Source of the DNA: Flavobacterium sp. 9
Lineage (GTDB): Bacteria; Bacteroidota; Bacteroidia; Flavobacteriales; Flavobacteriaceae
DNA: 64,000 bases
Assembly: GCF_002754195.1 (NCBI RefSeq)
Contig: NZ_PEEU01000001.1
Coordinates: forward strand, 3,038,001 to 3,102,000
Reading direction: 5' to 3'
Positions 15,819 through 25,311 of this stretch are shown in pieces (position 1 is the stretch's first letter; each line of letters starts with the position of its first letter). Below the pieces are notes generated by a model. That model worked only from the letters and a program-made list of their open reading frames with translations. It was not told the origin of the DNA and did not search any database. A program made the translations under genes and the position numbers.

Positions 15819-18800
15819 TTTGTATTAAAATATTCTTGAACTTTTTGATTAAAATTCGAGCGCAAAGGTAGTGATTGTCTATTTAAAATCTCCACACTGT
15901 TTAAATAATCCAAAAGTGAACTAGGCAAAGCATTCGTTCTATTAGAAAATTCAGCCTTGTTAGTTTCAGATTGACGCTTTGTATCTTGCCCTTGTTGCTG
16001 AACAGCATTGTTTAATTTTAATAATTCTTGTTGAATATTAAGTATTCTTTGCAAGTTCTCATTCTTAAATCCTTTATTCAAAAGTTGTTTTTCTGAAGCT
16101 TTCATTTGATCGATTACAGATTTACCTTGAGAATCTAATCCTTGTTTAGCTAATTCTTTTTGCAAAGCTTCACGAAGTTTCACTTGCTCTTTGTAAATTT
16201 CCATGATAGCTTCTGCATCTCCTTCTCCATCATTACCATCTTTATTATCATTTCCTTTTCCTCCACTCTTGTTTCCTTGACCATCTTTGCCTTCTCCATT
16301 TTTATCTTTACCATCTTTTCCTTGTCCATCTTTTCCTTGACTTTCTTTTCCTTCTCCACTTTTACCTTCGCCAGGTTTGCTTCCAGATTTAATTCCTTCC
16401 TTCATTTTATCAGCAAGACCTTTTTGTTTTTGGATAATATCCGGCAATTGCATTCCTTGTCCGTCTCCCGGTTTTGGTTTTCCAGATCCTGGTTTAGACA
16501 TTGACATTTGCATATTGTTTAATAAATCACTTAAAAAATCTGCCAATTTATTCGCCGAAGAAACTGCATATTGTTGGTGAGAAACTCCTTTAGGAACTTG
16601 AACATCGCTTAAAGATTCAATTGCTTTGTCTACATTATATTGTACGTTGCCAATTTCTTTAGTTACATCTTCGGCAATTTTAGGATTACGAAGTGACATT
16701 GCAAACAAACTATCATCGACATATCTAAACTGTTGTTTCAGATTTTGCTGAACTTTAATGTTCTTCGTGAAAGCCGAAGAACCTAATTTCATAGATTTAA
16801 ATTGTTTCATTACATCTTCCTGCGATAAAGAGAAAGCTAAAAGATTATCCAGAATCTGACGAAGCATTGCAACATCTTCTTCTAATTGTTCTTGTTCTCC
16901 GTCTTCCATTCCGGCATCCATTTGTTCAGCCATACTTTTCATTTTCTTAGCTGCACTTTTTTGTTTTGGCTTAGCCGAAGAAGAATTCTTTTTACTCAAT
17001 TCTTCAGAAGCTTTTTGCAAATCATTCTTTAAATCTTTTTCTTTTGAAGCGTCATTAGGAATATCTAAAGGAGATTTTAAAGTCTTGTTTTCTTCTTTCA
17101 AGTCCTTCAAGTCTTCTTGAATTTTATCAAAAGCTTTATTAATATCCTCTTGTTTGTCCTGAGTATTTTCTTTTTCTTTATTAGAAAGTTCCTCTTGCTT
17201 GTCTGCAAGTTTCTTTAATTTGTCTGCAACTTGTTCTGCTTTTTTAGAAACATAAAAACGTTTCGTTAGTTCAACCAATTGCTCTAAGTTGCGAGATTGG
17301 TTCTTACTGATTTGTTTGAACTTTTCCATTTTATCAAACAACTCTTCGCTGTTTAATTTATCATTTAAGTTCTTCAATTCATCCATTAACTTCTGATTCT
17401 TTTCTAAATCTTTCTCTGCATTATCTAAACGCTTTTGCAAATCATCAGCAGTTTTGTCTTTCTTTTCAGATTGAAATTTATCCAAATTCTTGTTCATTTT
17501 CTCAGCAAACTGCTTCATCAATTCGTCTTGTTGTTTCTGACGTTTGATAAAATCGTTAACCTTTTGCTGATCTTTAAACTCTAAATTATCTTTCTCTTTT
17601 CCTGCTTTCTGAATCTTATCCATTTCAGAAAACTGCTTCGTTTGATTCTTTAAAGATTTTTCTAAACTATTGATATTATCATTTTGCTGTTGCAATTCCA
17701 TATCATGAATCTCATCTGTAGTAGAAACACGATCCGAAAAAACAGAAGACTTTGTACTCTTAAAACCATGAGGTGCATCGTTATCAAAAACCTCAAAATA
17801 GTATTCATAAGATACTCCTTCCTGCACAGCAAGATTACTTGGAAAGTTAAAAACAAACTGATCAAATACTCCAGACTTCACCGGAATGGTTCCACGCTTT
17901 GCAGTGTTTGGTTTGTTGCGTTCGTAATAAACAACTTGTAATTTAGACAAACCATAGTCATCTCCTAACCTTCCTAAAACATAATTCTTATCCAACTTCA
18001 AACTATCCGGAGCAGGCGAAACTGCAATTGTTGGATGCTGATCTTTGATAACTGACAGCTGATAATCCAGTTTTTCGTAGTTTTTGACCTTATTATTTGA
18101 AGTAAGGATTTGATATTCTGTATTTTGACTGATATTTTTAGCCAATTTAAACTCATTTTCGGCTTTATTGAACTTAAAAACTGAGTTTTCATCCTTCCAA
18201 ACAATCTCCTGAGTCGATTGTGTATTCATTTTCCAAGTCACCAAAGTTCCTTCTGGCACAATTGCATTTCCAGTTCCCTGAATAGTTTCTGATTTCTTTT
18301 TTAGATAAGATGGGAAATTTAGAACCATTTCGAAGTTGGCAATCGATGGAACTGTGATTACTTTCAATTCGTATTCTTCAGATGAAACTGAATTTCCTTC
18401 GAAAGAAAACTCCACATTCGAAACTGGTTTTTCAATCTTGAATTCAAACTTTCCAGGTTGAGATGATTCCATAAAATAACTTTCATTACCAATATGAATC
18501 ATCACATTTTCAGGAACAACATTCCCAACAGATTCCATTTTGATAACGAAATCTTTGTTCTGTTCTGTTTGCAAATTCTGATTTAAAAGCACAAATTTAA
18601 AAGGTGCCGGAGGTAAAAATGTAGCATTGAAATGTACTACTCTATTTAAACTTTGAGAAATTACATTACTATTTCCAGAAATATAAAACACTGCAAAAAG
18701 CAAAATTGGAATAATTGCTAATGGCAAATACTTTCTATTCGTTTTAAAATTGATCGCATTTCCAAATGGAATTGGTTGCAATGAATTTGCTTTTTGCTCT

Positions 18801-19192
18801 ATCGAAGCCAACATCAACTCCGAACTTTCTATCGAATTCTCAGACGCTGACAATTGTAAAAAGTTAGTTAGTTTATCACTTACTTCTGTAAAATGATTTC
18901 CAATAATAGTTGAAGCCTGATTATAATCGATCCCTTTTTGAAGTTTGAACAACTTAAAAATTGGAAATAAAATAAATCGGAATAATAGAAAAACTTCTAC
19001 TCCTATAAATATCCAAAATAATAATGTTCTTCCTAATGGTTTTAACCAAAGAAAATATTCAATAAAGAGCGTAAACAGAAAGTACAATAATCCAAAACCA
19101 ATAAAAAGAAGTGATCCTTTTATCAATTCATTCGTATAATATTTCTTTATAAATGCTTCTAGCTTTTGGTATATAGCAGATGTTGTTTTCAA
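15815..19192 (-). CDS. Large DUF4175 membrane protein
   Basis: A 1125-residue protein whose N-terminal part matches the flavobacterial DUF4175 family. Hydrophobic helices lie near residues 22-45, 55-78 and 153-170, followed by a large beta-rich periplasmic segment, then long charged coiled coils (about 500-800, rich in KLDKFQSEKKDK-type sequence). A low-complexity Gly/Lys/Asp/Gln stretch follows around 940-1000, and then a final helical region. No enzyme motif is visible. It precedes ybeY with a 4-bp overlap, a pairing I believe is common in flavobacteria. Role unknown; the architecture suggests envelope scaffolding. Confidence 0.85.
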   Translation of the reverse strand: MKTTSAIYQKLEAFIKKYYTNELIKGSLLFIGFGLLYFLFTLFIEYFLWLKPLGRTLLFWIFIGVEVFLLFRFILFPIFKLFKLQKGIDYNQASTIIGNHFTEVSDKLTNFLQLSASENSIESSELMLASIEQKANSLQPIPFGNAINFKTNRKYLPLAIIPILLFAVFYISGNSNVISQSLNRVVHFNATFLPPAPFKFVLLNQNLQTEQNKDFVIKMESVGNVVPENVMIHIGNESYFMESSQPGKFEFKIEKPVSNVEFSFEGNSVSSEEYELKVITVPSIANFEMVLNFPSYLKKKSETIQGTGNAIVPEGTLVTWKMNTQSTQEIVWKDENSVFKFNKAENEFKLAKNISQNTEYQILTSNNKVKNYEKLDYQLSVIKDQHPTIAVSPAPDSLKLDKNYVLGRLGDDYGLSKLQVVYYERNKPNTAKRGTIPVKSGVFDQFVFNFPSNLAVQEGVSYEYYFEVFDNDAPHGFKSTKSSVFSDRVSTTDEIHDMELQQQNDNINSLEKSLKNQTKQFSEMDKIQKAGKEKDNLEFKDQQKVNDFIKRQKQQDELMKQFAEKMNKNLDKFQSEKKDKTADDLQKRLDNAEKDLEKNQKLMDELKNLNDKLNSEELFDKMEKFKQISKNQSRNLEQLVELTKRFYVSKKAEQVADKLKKLADKQEELSNKEKENTQDKQEDINKAFDKIQEDLKDLKEENKTLKSPLDIPNDASKEKDLKNDLQKASEELSKKNSSSAKPKQKSAAKKMKSMAEQMDAGMEDGEQEQLEEDVAMLRQILDNLLAFSLSQEDVMKQFKSMKLGSSAFTKNIKVQQNLKQQFRYVDDSLFAMSLRNPKIAEDVTKEIGNVQYNVDKAIESLSDVQVPKGVSHQQYAVSSANKLADFLSDLLNNMQMSMSKPGSGKPKPGDGQGMQLPDIIQKQKGLADKMKEGIKSGSKPGEGKSGEGKESQGKDGQGKDGKDKNGEGKDGQGNKSGGKGNDNKDGNDGEGDAEAIMEIYKEQVKLREALQKELAKQGLDSQGKSVIDQMKASEKQLLNKGFKNENLQRILNIQQELLKLNNAVQQQGQDTKRQSETNKAEFSNRTNALPSSLLDYLNSVEILNRQSLPLRSNFNQKVQEYFNTK

Positions 19193-19250
19193 AATGAATC
19201 TGTTTTATTTATAACCCATAAAAGTACTAATTATAAGTATAAGTTTGAAA

Positions 19251-19315
19251 GTCAAAAGTCGAAAGTCAAAAGTTACCATCTTAACGCAAAAGCTTTCAGA
19301 CTTTCGACTTTTGAC
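19251..19315. repeat. GTCAAAAGTCGAAAGTC inverted repeat before gltX
   Basis: A 17-bp arm at 19251-19267 is exactly complementary to 19299-19315, and both arms are extended by extra GTCAAAAG units. The right arm runs into the gltX promoter. It could act as a terminator or modulate gltX, or be a dispersed repeat. Confidence 0.55.
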
Positions 19316-19338
19316 TTTTGACGAATGTTGTATCTTTG
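19311..19338 (+). promoter_or_regulatory. gltX promoter
   Basis: TTG at 19311-19313, 17-base spacer, TATCTTTG at 19331-19338: a full match to the Bacteroidota promoter, 17 bases before the gltX ATG. The -33 TTG lies inside the right arm of the inverted repeat. Confidence 0.75.
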
Positions 19339-19355
19339 CATCAAAATTTAAACAA

Positions 19356-20861
19356 ATGTCAAAGCAAGTTCGTGTGCGTTTTGCACCAAGTCCAACAGGA
19401 CCTTTACATATTGGCGGAGTTCGTACTGCCCTATTTAATTATTTATTTGCCAAAAAAAATAATGGCGTTTTTTATCTAAGAATTGAAGATACAGATCAGA
19501 CTCGTTTTGTTCCTGGTGCCGAAGCTTATATTATGGAAGCGCTGGAATGGTTAGGAATTTCTCCTGAAGAAACTGTTGGAAAAAACGAAAAATTTGGTCC
19601 ATACAGACAAAGTGATCGTAAGGAATTATACCAAACTTATGCTGATCAACTGATCAATTCTGGTTGGGCATATTATGCTTTTGATACTCCGGAAGCTCTT
19701 GATGCTTTAAGAAAAGAACAAGAATCTGAAGGAAAAACATTTATTTACAATCATACAATTCGTGAAAAGTTAGATACTTCTCTAGTAGTTTCTGCTGAAG
19801 AAGTTACTAAAAGAATTGCAAATGGAGAACATTATGTGATTCGTTTTAAAACTCCGGTTGATGAAACTTTATATTTAAAAGATATAATTCGTGGTGATGT
19901 AAAATTCGAAACTAGTTTACTTGACGATAAAGTATTATTTAAAAGTGACGGAATGCCAACGTACCATTTAGCAAATATTGTTGATGATCATTTGATGGAA
20001 ACTTCACATGTAATTCGTGGTGAAGAATGGTTGCCATCAATGCCACTTCACGTTTTATTATACAGAGCTTTTGGTTGGGATGCTCCGGAATTTGCACATT
20101 TACCTTTGATTTTAAAACCAATTGGTAACGGAAAATTATCAAAAAGAGATGGTGATAAATTAGGGTTTCCTGTGTTTCCATTAGAATGGAAAACTGAAGA
20201 AGGCATTTCATCAGGTTACAGAGAGAAAGGATTTTTTCCGGAAGCGGTTATAAACTTCCTTGCTTTGTTAGGTTGGAATGATGGAACTGACAAAGAATTA
20301 TTCTCATTAGAAGAACTTGTAGAATCTTTTGACTTGAATAGAGTTCATAAATCTGGAGCAAAATTTGATCCGGAGAAAAACAAATGGTTCAATCACCAAT
20401 ATTTAATCAAACAAAATAATGAAGATTTAGCGAAAAGCTTCTCTCCTATTTTAGTAGAAAAAGGTGTTGAAATTTCTAAATTCGATGTTACAAGAATCGT
20501 TTCTTTGATTAAAGAAAGAGCTCATTTTGTTTCTGAATTTTGGGATTTGACTGATTTCTTTTTCCAGGCTCCAACATCTTATGATGAAAAAGCAAGTAAA
20601 AACTGGAAAGAAGAAACTCCAACTTTGATGCAGGAATTAATTTCGGTTCTTGAAAATATAGAAGATTTTACTTCTGTAAATATTGAAACTATTGTAAAAG
20701 ATTGGTTAACTAAAAACGAAATTGGAATGGGGAAAGTTATGCAACCTTTCCGTTTAAGTTTGGTTGGAGCTCTTAAAGGTCCTCACCTATTTGACATTGT
20801 TGAAATCATTGGAAAAGAAGAAACCATATCAAGAATTCAGAAAGCAATTGCTACCTTATAA
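19356..20861 (+). CDS. gltX: Glutamyl-tRNA synthetase
   Basis: Charges tRNA-Glu. I start at the ATG at 19356 (MSKQVRVRFAPSPTG), because homologues begin this way and the open frame upstream consists of the promoter and repeat DNA. This gives 501 residues. The HIGH motif is PLHIGG and the KMSKS motif is KLSKRDGDKLG. The anticodon-binding helical C-terminal half is complete and ends GKEETISRIQKAIATL. No second GluRS is present in the window. A symmetric terminator follows the stop. Confidence 0.97.
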   Translation: MSKQVRVRFAPSPTGPLHIGGVRTALFNYLFAKKNNGVFYLRIEDTDQTRFVPGAEAYIMEALEWLGISPEETVGKNEKFGPYRQSDRKELYQTYADQLINSGWAYYAFDTPEALDALRKEQESEGKTFIYNHTIREKLDTSLVVSAEEVTKRIANGEHYVIRFKTPVDETLYLKDIIRGDVKFETSLLDDKVLFKSDGMPTYHLANIVDDHLMETSHVIRGEEWLPSMPLHVLLYRAFGWDAPEFAHLPLILKPIGNGKLSKRDGDKLGFPVFPLEWKTEEGISSGYREKGFFPEAVINFLALLGWNDGTDKELFSLEELVESFDLNRVHKSGAKFDPEKNKWFNHQYLIKQNNEDLAKSFSPILVEKGVEISKFDVTRIVSLIKERAHFVSEFWDLTDFFFQAPTSYDEKASKNWKEETPTLMQELISVLENIEDFTSVNIETIVKDWLTKNEIGMGKVMQPFRLSLVGALKGPHLFDIVEIIGKEETISRIQKAIATL

Positions 20862-20864
20862 AAA

Positions 20865-20892
20865 CAAAAAAGCTCCCAAATTGGGAGCTTTT
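20865..20892. terminator. Bidirectional terminator after gltX
   Basis: AAAAAGCTCCCAA/TTGGGAGCTTTTT hairpin between the convergent gltX and the gene ending at 20895, with T-tracts on both strands. Confidence 0.88.
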
Positions 20893-20894
20893 TT

Positions 20895-21872
20895 TTATAT
20901 GATTTTTAAATCGGCCATGACTTTAAATTCGCCTTCCGTTAATTGGTTTGACATATTTGCTCCCCAATTCATAGCTCCTGGCATATACAACCACAGGATT
21001 TCATTCGTCTCACAATCTACAATAATCTTAAAATATACAATTGTAGACATCGATACAAATGGTGCATTCGACTTCACAATTCCGTAAGGAGCTGTATAAA
21101 TTACAGCAGTATTTTTTGCTTTGTTAACAAGCGCATCATTTAACTCAGCTTCAGGAACGAACTTTAAATCTCCACCATAATTTTTTATAGCAGCTTCTTT
21201 TGTTCTACCTTTTGCTAACATATTATCTTCAACTAATAATGTCTTCCCTTTTAATTTAGAAACATTTTCTTTAGCCATTTTTTCAGCATACTTATCAAAA
21301 TTTAAAACTTTATTATTAGCAATAATCCAATCTACATTAGCTTGCAAAATTGTTAAAGCATATTTATAATCTGCTTCAGATAAAGACTTATCATTATTTA
21401 AATTTCTAGACGGCAAATAAATCTTTGAATCTGTTTTAATAATATTACTTTCAATTCTTGTAAATGCAATTGCAGGAACATTTTGATTTGTTTTCACTCC
21501 CCAATAACCTTTATCATTTAGCTGAACTAATCTTAAAACAGCATACGATTTATCTTTTGCTTTTTGTAAAGCTTTGATTTCTGTACTTGTTTTAAACTCC
21601 ATTTTATCGGTGAATGTCCAATATTTTTGAGCATAAATTTTAAAGTCTCTATTAAAATCAACTATAAATTTTTTGTAATCAGCTAATTCGTCAGCCTTCT
21701 TTGGTTTATCTAATTTCTTTAAAACATCTTCATCTTCCTCAATAACTTCAACAAGTAACGGGCGAGTTTTCAATTGTTTTAATTCATCTGGATCTGCATA
21801 AAAACTAACATTGATCTGAGCTTTCGAAGCGAAAGACGATAATAATAAAAAGTAAAAGAGAATTTTTTTCAT
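20895..21872 (-). CDS. Secreted protein of unknown function
   Basis: A 325-residue protein with a signal peptide (MKKILFYFLLLSSFASKAQ). The mature part starts INVSFYADPDELKQLKTRPL and includes a region like a Rossmann-type strand (KGKTLLVEDNMLAKGRTKEA, then AAIKNYGG). It ends with a beta-rich stretch (MSTIVYFKIIVDCETNEILW). I recognise no named family. It is probably periplasmic. It is bounded by the gltX terminator on one side and the divergent SPFH gene on the other, so it is likely a single-gene unit. Confidence 0.6.
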   Translation of the reverse strand: MKKILFYFLLLSSFASKAQINVSFYADPDELKQLKTRPLLVEVIEEDEDVLKKLDKPKKADELADYKKFIVDFNRDFKIYAQKYWTFTDKMEFKTSTEIKALQKAKDKSYAVLRLVQLNDKGYWGVKTNQNVPAIAFTRIESNIIKTDSKIYLPSRNLNNDKSLSEADYKYALTILQANVDWIIANNKVLNFDKYAEKMAKENVSKLKGKTLLVEDNMLAKGRTKEAAIKNYGGDLKFVPEAELNDALVNKAKNTAVIYTAPYGIVKSNAPFVSMSTIVYFKIIVDCETNEILWLYMPGAMNWGANMSNQLTEGEFKVMADLKII

Positions 21873-22014
21873 AAATTTTGTTTTGGTTAAATTTTAAACC
21901 AAAAATAGAATAAATTTTAACAGAAAAAATCTTCTAAAGAAAATATATAGATATCAAACTAATTATATTATTCGTAATTTTAAAAAATTAATAAAAAACT
22001 AAATCAATATCATC

Positions 22015-22995
22015 ATGGGTACAGCATTTATTATCATTATAGTCTTCGGATTATTTATTTTAATGTCTTCGTTCTTTACTGTCAAGCAACAATCTTCTGT
22101 AGTTATAGAACGATTTGGAAAATTTCACAGCGTGAGAAATTCAGGATTACAATTAAAAATTCCAATAGTTGACAGATTGGCCGGACGTGTAAAGCTTAAA
22201 ATTCAACAGCTTGATGTTATCATCGAAACCAAAACTAAAGACAACGTTTTTATCAAAATGAAAGTTTCGGTTCAGTTTAAAGTGATTCAGGAAAAAGTAT
22301 ATGATGCTTTTTATAAATTAGAATATCCACACGATCAAATTACAGCTTATGTATTTGATGTCGTTCGTGCCGAAGTTCCTAAACTAAAATTGGATGACGT
22401 TTTTGAAAGAAAAGATGATATTGCAATTGCTGTAAAAAGAGAATTGAATGAAGCAATGACTACTTACGGATACGATATTATCAATACCTTGGTTACGGAT
22501 ATTGATCCCGACATTCAGGTAAAAAATGCAATGAACAGAATTAATGCTGCTGACAGAGAAAAAACTGCGGCTGAATTTGAAGCTGAAAGTTCAAGAATCA
22601 GAATCGTTGCAAAAGCAAAAGCTGAAGCCGAAAGTAAACGTTTACAAGGTCAAGGTATTGCAGATCAACGTCGTGAAATTGCCAGAGGTTTAGTAGAAAG
22701 TGTTGAAGTTTTGAACAATGTTGGTATAAATTCTCAAGAAGCTTCTGCCCTAATTGTAGTAACTCAACATTATGATACACTCCAAGCAATTGGTGCCGAT
22801 GCAAATTCTAATTTAATTTTGTTACCAAATTCTCCTCAAGCCGGCAGTGATATGTTGAATAATATGGTTGCATCTTTTACAGCTTCAAATCAAGTTGGTG
22901 AAATGATGAAGAAAAACAATAAAAAAATTGTGAAACCAAAACCTATTGAACCACAATCTGGTTATGAAGATGACATTCAACCGGAAGTAAAATAA
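22015..22995 (+). CDS. SPFH/stomatin-like membrane protein
   Basis: A 326-residue SPFH (band 7) protein. A membrane helix opens the chain (residues 3-24), followed by the SPFH domain (VVIERFGKFHSVRNSGLQLK, ETKTKDNVFIKMKVSVQFKV, VRAEVPKLKLDDVFERKDDI). A long charged coiled coil (AADREKTAAEFEAESSRIRI) precedes a low-complexity C-terminus. These proteins oligomerise into cage-like microdomains, often with FtsH or NfeD-type partners. No NfeD partner gene is adjacent. Stand-alone gene with its own terminator. Confidence 0.92.
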   Translation: MGTAFIIIIVFGLFILMSSFFTVKQQSSVVIERFGKFHSVRNSGLQLKIPIVDRLAGRVKLKIQQLDVIIETKTKDNVFIKMKVSVQFKVIQEKVYDAFYKLEYPHDQITAYVFDVVRAEVPKLKLDDVFERKDDIAIAVKRELNEAMTTYGYDIINTLVTDIDPDIQVKNAMNRINAADREKTAAEFEAESSRIRIVAKAKAEAESKRLQGQGIADQRREIARGLVESVEVLNNVGINSQEASALIVVTQHYDTLQAIGADANSNLILLPNSPQAGSDMLNNMVASFTASNQVGEMMKKNNKKIVKPKPIEPQSGYEDDIQPEVK

Positions 22996-23007
22996 ATTAC
23001 ATAAAAT

Positions 23008-23035
23008 AAAAAAGAGGCTATTTGCCTCTTTTTTT
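23008..23035. terminator. Bidirectional terminator overlapping a coding end
   Basis: AAAAAAGAGGC, TATTT loop, GCCTCTTTTTTT. It terminates the SPFH gene on the plus strand. The minus-strand gene ending at 23018 has its last codons (KKRGK) inside the stem. Confidence 0.85.
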
Positions 23036-23272
23036 ATTGATAAACCAACCAATAATATATGGTAAAATTGATTGCAAAATGCTTACATATGAATTTGAAA
23101 AGTATTCTTTATAAGAAGATAAAAATCCATTTACTATATTATGCGGTGTTATACTTTCTTTAGTTTTCTCAAAACTTAAAACTAATTTCTGATAATTAAT
23201 CTCTTTTTCTAATTTCAGAATTTCTAAATCTCTTTCGATTTCTGCGTATGATGAGTATTTTTTAGTTTCCAT
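23018..23272 (-). CDS. DUF6327-like small protein
   Basis: An 84-residue protein: an N-terminal charged helix (YSSYAEIERDLEILKLEKEI) and a C-terminal hydrophobic segment (YVSILQSILPYIIGWFI) ending in basic residues. This matches the small flavobacterial DUF6327 type that commonly follows a holin-like gene, as it does here with a 2-bp gap. Probably a membrane-associated partner of its two upstream neighbours. The stop codon is buried in the terminator stem. Confidence 0.7.
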   Translation of the reverse strand: METKKYSSYAEIERDLEILKLEKEINYQKLVLSFEKTKESITPHNIVNGFLSSYKEYFSNSYVSILQSILPYIIGWFINKKRGK

Positions 23273-23274
23273 AA

Positions 23275-23625
23275 TTAGTCATTAAAAAAGATTTCTGAAA
23301 ATTTTTCCAAAATTGGACCTTCAACAAACTTGTCTTTTATGAAGAAAATTAGAATTGTAACTACAAGGTAAATCCCTCCTACTGTCAGAAATCCTAAAGT
23401 ATAACTACCAAATAAAGTACTAAAAGCAAATGCTGCGGCAACAGATCCAAAAAGTAAAAACATACTTAATCCTAACAAAATCAAAGTAAACTTAAAAATT
23501 AAAGTTGTTGATTTCATTGCAACCTTAAAACCCCAAAGCTTATAATAAGCTAAGTGACTTTCCAGGTAAACTTTAGCTTGATCCTGAATGTTTTCAGTAT
23601 TTTCTTTTAATTCTTCAAAAGCCAT
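23275..23625 (-). CDS. Phage-holin-family (DUF1469-like) membrane protein
   Basis: A 116-residue protein with two adjacent transmembrane helices (about 45-72 and 76-98), a charged N-terminal amphipathic helix (MAFEELKENTENIQDQAK) and a charged tail. This is the layout of the 'phage holin family' superfamily III/DUF1469 proteins of Bacteroidota. Despite the name these are chromosomal envelope proteins. It lies between the YtxH-like and DUF6327-like genes, a conserved trio, perhaps co-expressed under envelope stress. No prophage genes are nearby. Confidence 0.8.
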   Translation of the reverse strand: MAFEELKENTENIQDQAKVYLESHLAYYKLWGFKVAMKSTTLIFKFTLILLGLSMFLLFGSVAAAFAFSTLFGSYTLGFLTVGGIYLVVTILIFFIKDKFVEGPILEKFSEIFFND

Positions 23626-23753
23626 AATTGTTATTTTAATTTAAAAAAAGAAGCACAAAACTCATGATAAAATAATTGCAATTTGATCATTCTAAAATTA
23701 AAATAACCAAAACAACTATCAAAATCACATTGAGCTTTGTGCTTCCTGGATTA

Positions 23754-24080
23754 TTATTTTTGAAGTTTAGCGTTTTGTGCTTTTAAATCAGCAAGTTTAG
23801 ATTCCAAAAAACTGATAACCTCTTCTGTTTTATAACTCATATTAGAAAGTAATTCTCCATAAGTTCCATCTAAATTTTCTTTTGCATGTGTAAATTTTTC
23901 ACGCAAAACTTCAGAACTTGCAGAAAGTGAATCCTTCAAATTGTGTGTTGCATCATCTAAACCTTCTTTAAGTTTAGCACGAGTTTTAGATCCTTTGTCA
24001 GGAGCAAATAAAATTCCGATCGCTGCACCAGCGGCGGCAGCACCCAAAATTGCTGCTACTGTATTTAAGTTCTTTGACAT
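23754..24080 (-). CDS. YtxH domain-containing protein
   Basis: A 108-residue protein starting at the ATG at 24080 (MSKNLNTVAAILGAAAAGAA). The frame extends 12 codons further to another ATG at 24116, but that extension is not hydrophobic and is unlikely. The Gly/Ala-rich helix followed by IGILFAPDKGSKTRAKLKEG is the YtxH signature, and the rest is an amphipathic helix like LEA/apolipoprotein-type proteins. General-stress envelope protein in other bacteria. First gene of the holin-like/DUF6327 trio. Confidence 0.85.
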   Translation of the reverse strand: MSKNLNTVAAILGAAAAGAAIGILFAPDKGSKTRAKLKEGLDDATHNLKDSLSASSEVLREKFTHAKENLDGTYGELLSNMSYKTEEVISFLESKLADLKAQNAKLQK

Positions 24081-24171
24081 AATATTAAAATTTAAATGAT
24101 TAATAAAGGTACTCATTTTTTAAATTATAAAATACCAGCTAAATACTATTTACTAAAATTTAACAATAAAT

Positions 24172-24651
24172 TTAATACACATAAGCTACAGCTTCATATT
24201 TTCCATCGGCTTTTTCAACAATGCTTACAAACGGATATCCATTTGAAGCCGATTGTGTTTTGATTCTCAAAGCAGTATTTTTTTGATTTGCAATTGGCGG
24301 TTCCCCTTTTGTCTTTGTTGAAATTCCGGAAAAGTTAGCAACTTGTTTTAAACCTATTGTCTTTTCCTGAGGCAAAACTGTAACAAATTTATAATCTGAT
24401 TTTGAATCTACTATTACTTTATCTGAAATTTTTTGAGTTTTATTTGTTTGCTTGTTTGTTAATTGAGAAACGGCAAATTTGCTAATTTTATGTTCTTCGG
24501 CACTTCCGTTGAAAGAATAATAAACCAGATCATTTTCCAGTTTTATAAAATTAACATCAAGTTGTTCACCGTTATGTTTTGTAATTTGATGTGTTTGAGA
24601 AATTGCAATATTTGCAAATAAAATTGATAGCGTAAAAATGATACTTTTCAT
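24172..24651 (-). CDS. Secreted protein of unknown function
   Basis: A 159-residue protein with a signal peptide (MKSIIFTLSILFANIAISQ). The first mature segment (HQITKHNGEQLDVNFIKLEN followed by DLVYYSF) is a small beta domain seen in several short flavobacterial secreted proteins; the C-terminal part is Ser/Lys rich and ends YEAVAYVY. No family name can be given with confidence. Its upstream side is the unusual 0.9-kb repeat-bearing gap, which may hold its promoter. Confidence 0.6.
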   Translation of the reverse strand: MKSIIFTLSILFANIAISQTHQITKHNGEQLDVNFIKLENDLVYYSFNGSAEEHKISKFAVSQLTNKQTNKTQKISDKVIVDSKSDYKFVTVLPQEKTIGLKQVANFSGISTKTKGEPPIANQKNTALRIKTQSASNGYPFVSIVEKADGKYEAVAYVY

Positions 24652-24975
24652 AAGTAAATAAATTTTAAATTTTTAAATTGTTTATAGTCAAACGATGAAA
24701 ATCAAAATTTGAAACTATTAGCAAATAAATAATTCTATGATATTTTACTATTATGAAATCATCTTGAAAAAATACTTTTACGCTGAAGTATTATCAAAAC
24801 CAAATCACAATAAAAATTAGAACATAAAACAATTGGCGAGAATTCAGATTTAGAATTAAAAACTAAAATCAAAAACTAATCATTTTTAAAACTTTAGTCT
24901 AACTCAATTTCGATTCTCAACTTTTATTTCAAATTGTCGAAAAAGCTTTTCTCATTTGACAGTCTGATAAAAATA

Positions 24976-25144
24976 CTAACTTTATAAACAATTGTATGTT
25001 AATAACCCGTTAAACTGAGAAAAATAACGCTAAAAACTAAAATAAAGAGCTAAAATCAACGATTATTCAAAAGACGAGTTAAGAGATGGAAGAAATGAAA
25101 AAATAGCTTAAAATCAATTTATGAATGTCATTTTTAATCTAAAA
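24976..25144. repeat. 169-bp direct repeat, copy A
   Basis: Aligns without a single gap to 25312-25480, with about 128 of 169 identical bases by hand count. The best-conserved blocks are AACTTTATAAACAATT, GAGTTAAGAGATG and GCTTAAAAT followed by AATTTATGAA. All six frames are closed in this copy, so it is not coding. It lies in the 916-bp gap 24652-25567, in which I see no gene, tRNA or clear promoter. Confidence 0.75.
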
Positions 25145-25311
25145 CATCTATTATTTTTAAATTAATAATAGTTTTTATATATAATTTACAAAATCTTTCA
25201 AATTATAATAATCAATCATTAAAATTTATTTAAAGTAAAATTTGCTATTCTTGTCTAAAATTTCAGTTTTCGATCTAAATATTACTTGAATTTATAAAAT
25301 CGGTTCTATTC

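Noticed and set aside
17662..18204. Several frames inside the DUF4175 gene
   Set aside because: All are shadows of a long, compositionally consistent reading frame.
23275..23625. Holin-like gene as a sign of a prophage
   Set aside because: No capsid, integrase, lysin or tail genes are present. The gene belongs to the chromosomal YtxH/holin-like/DUF6327 group.
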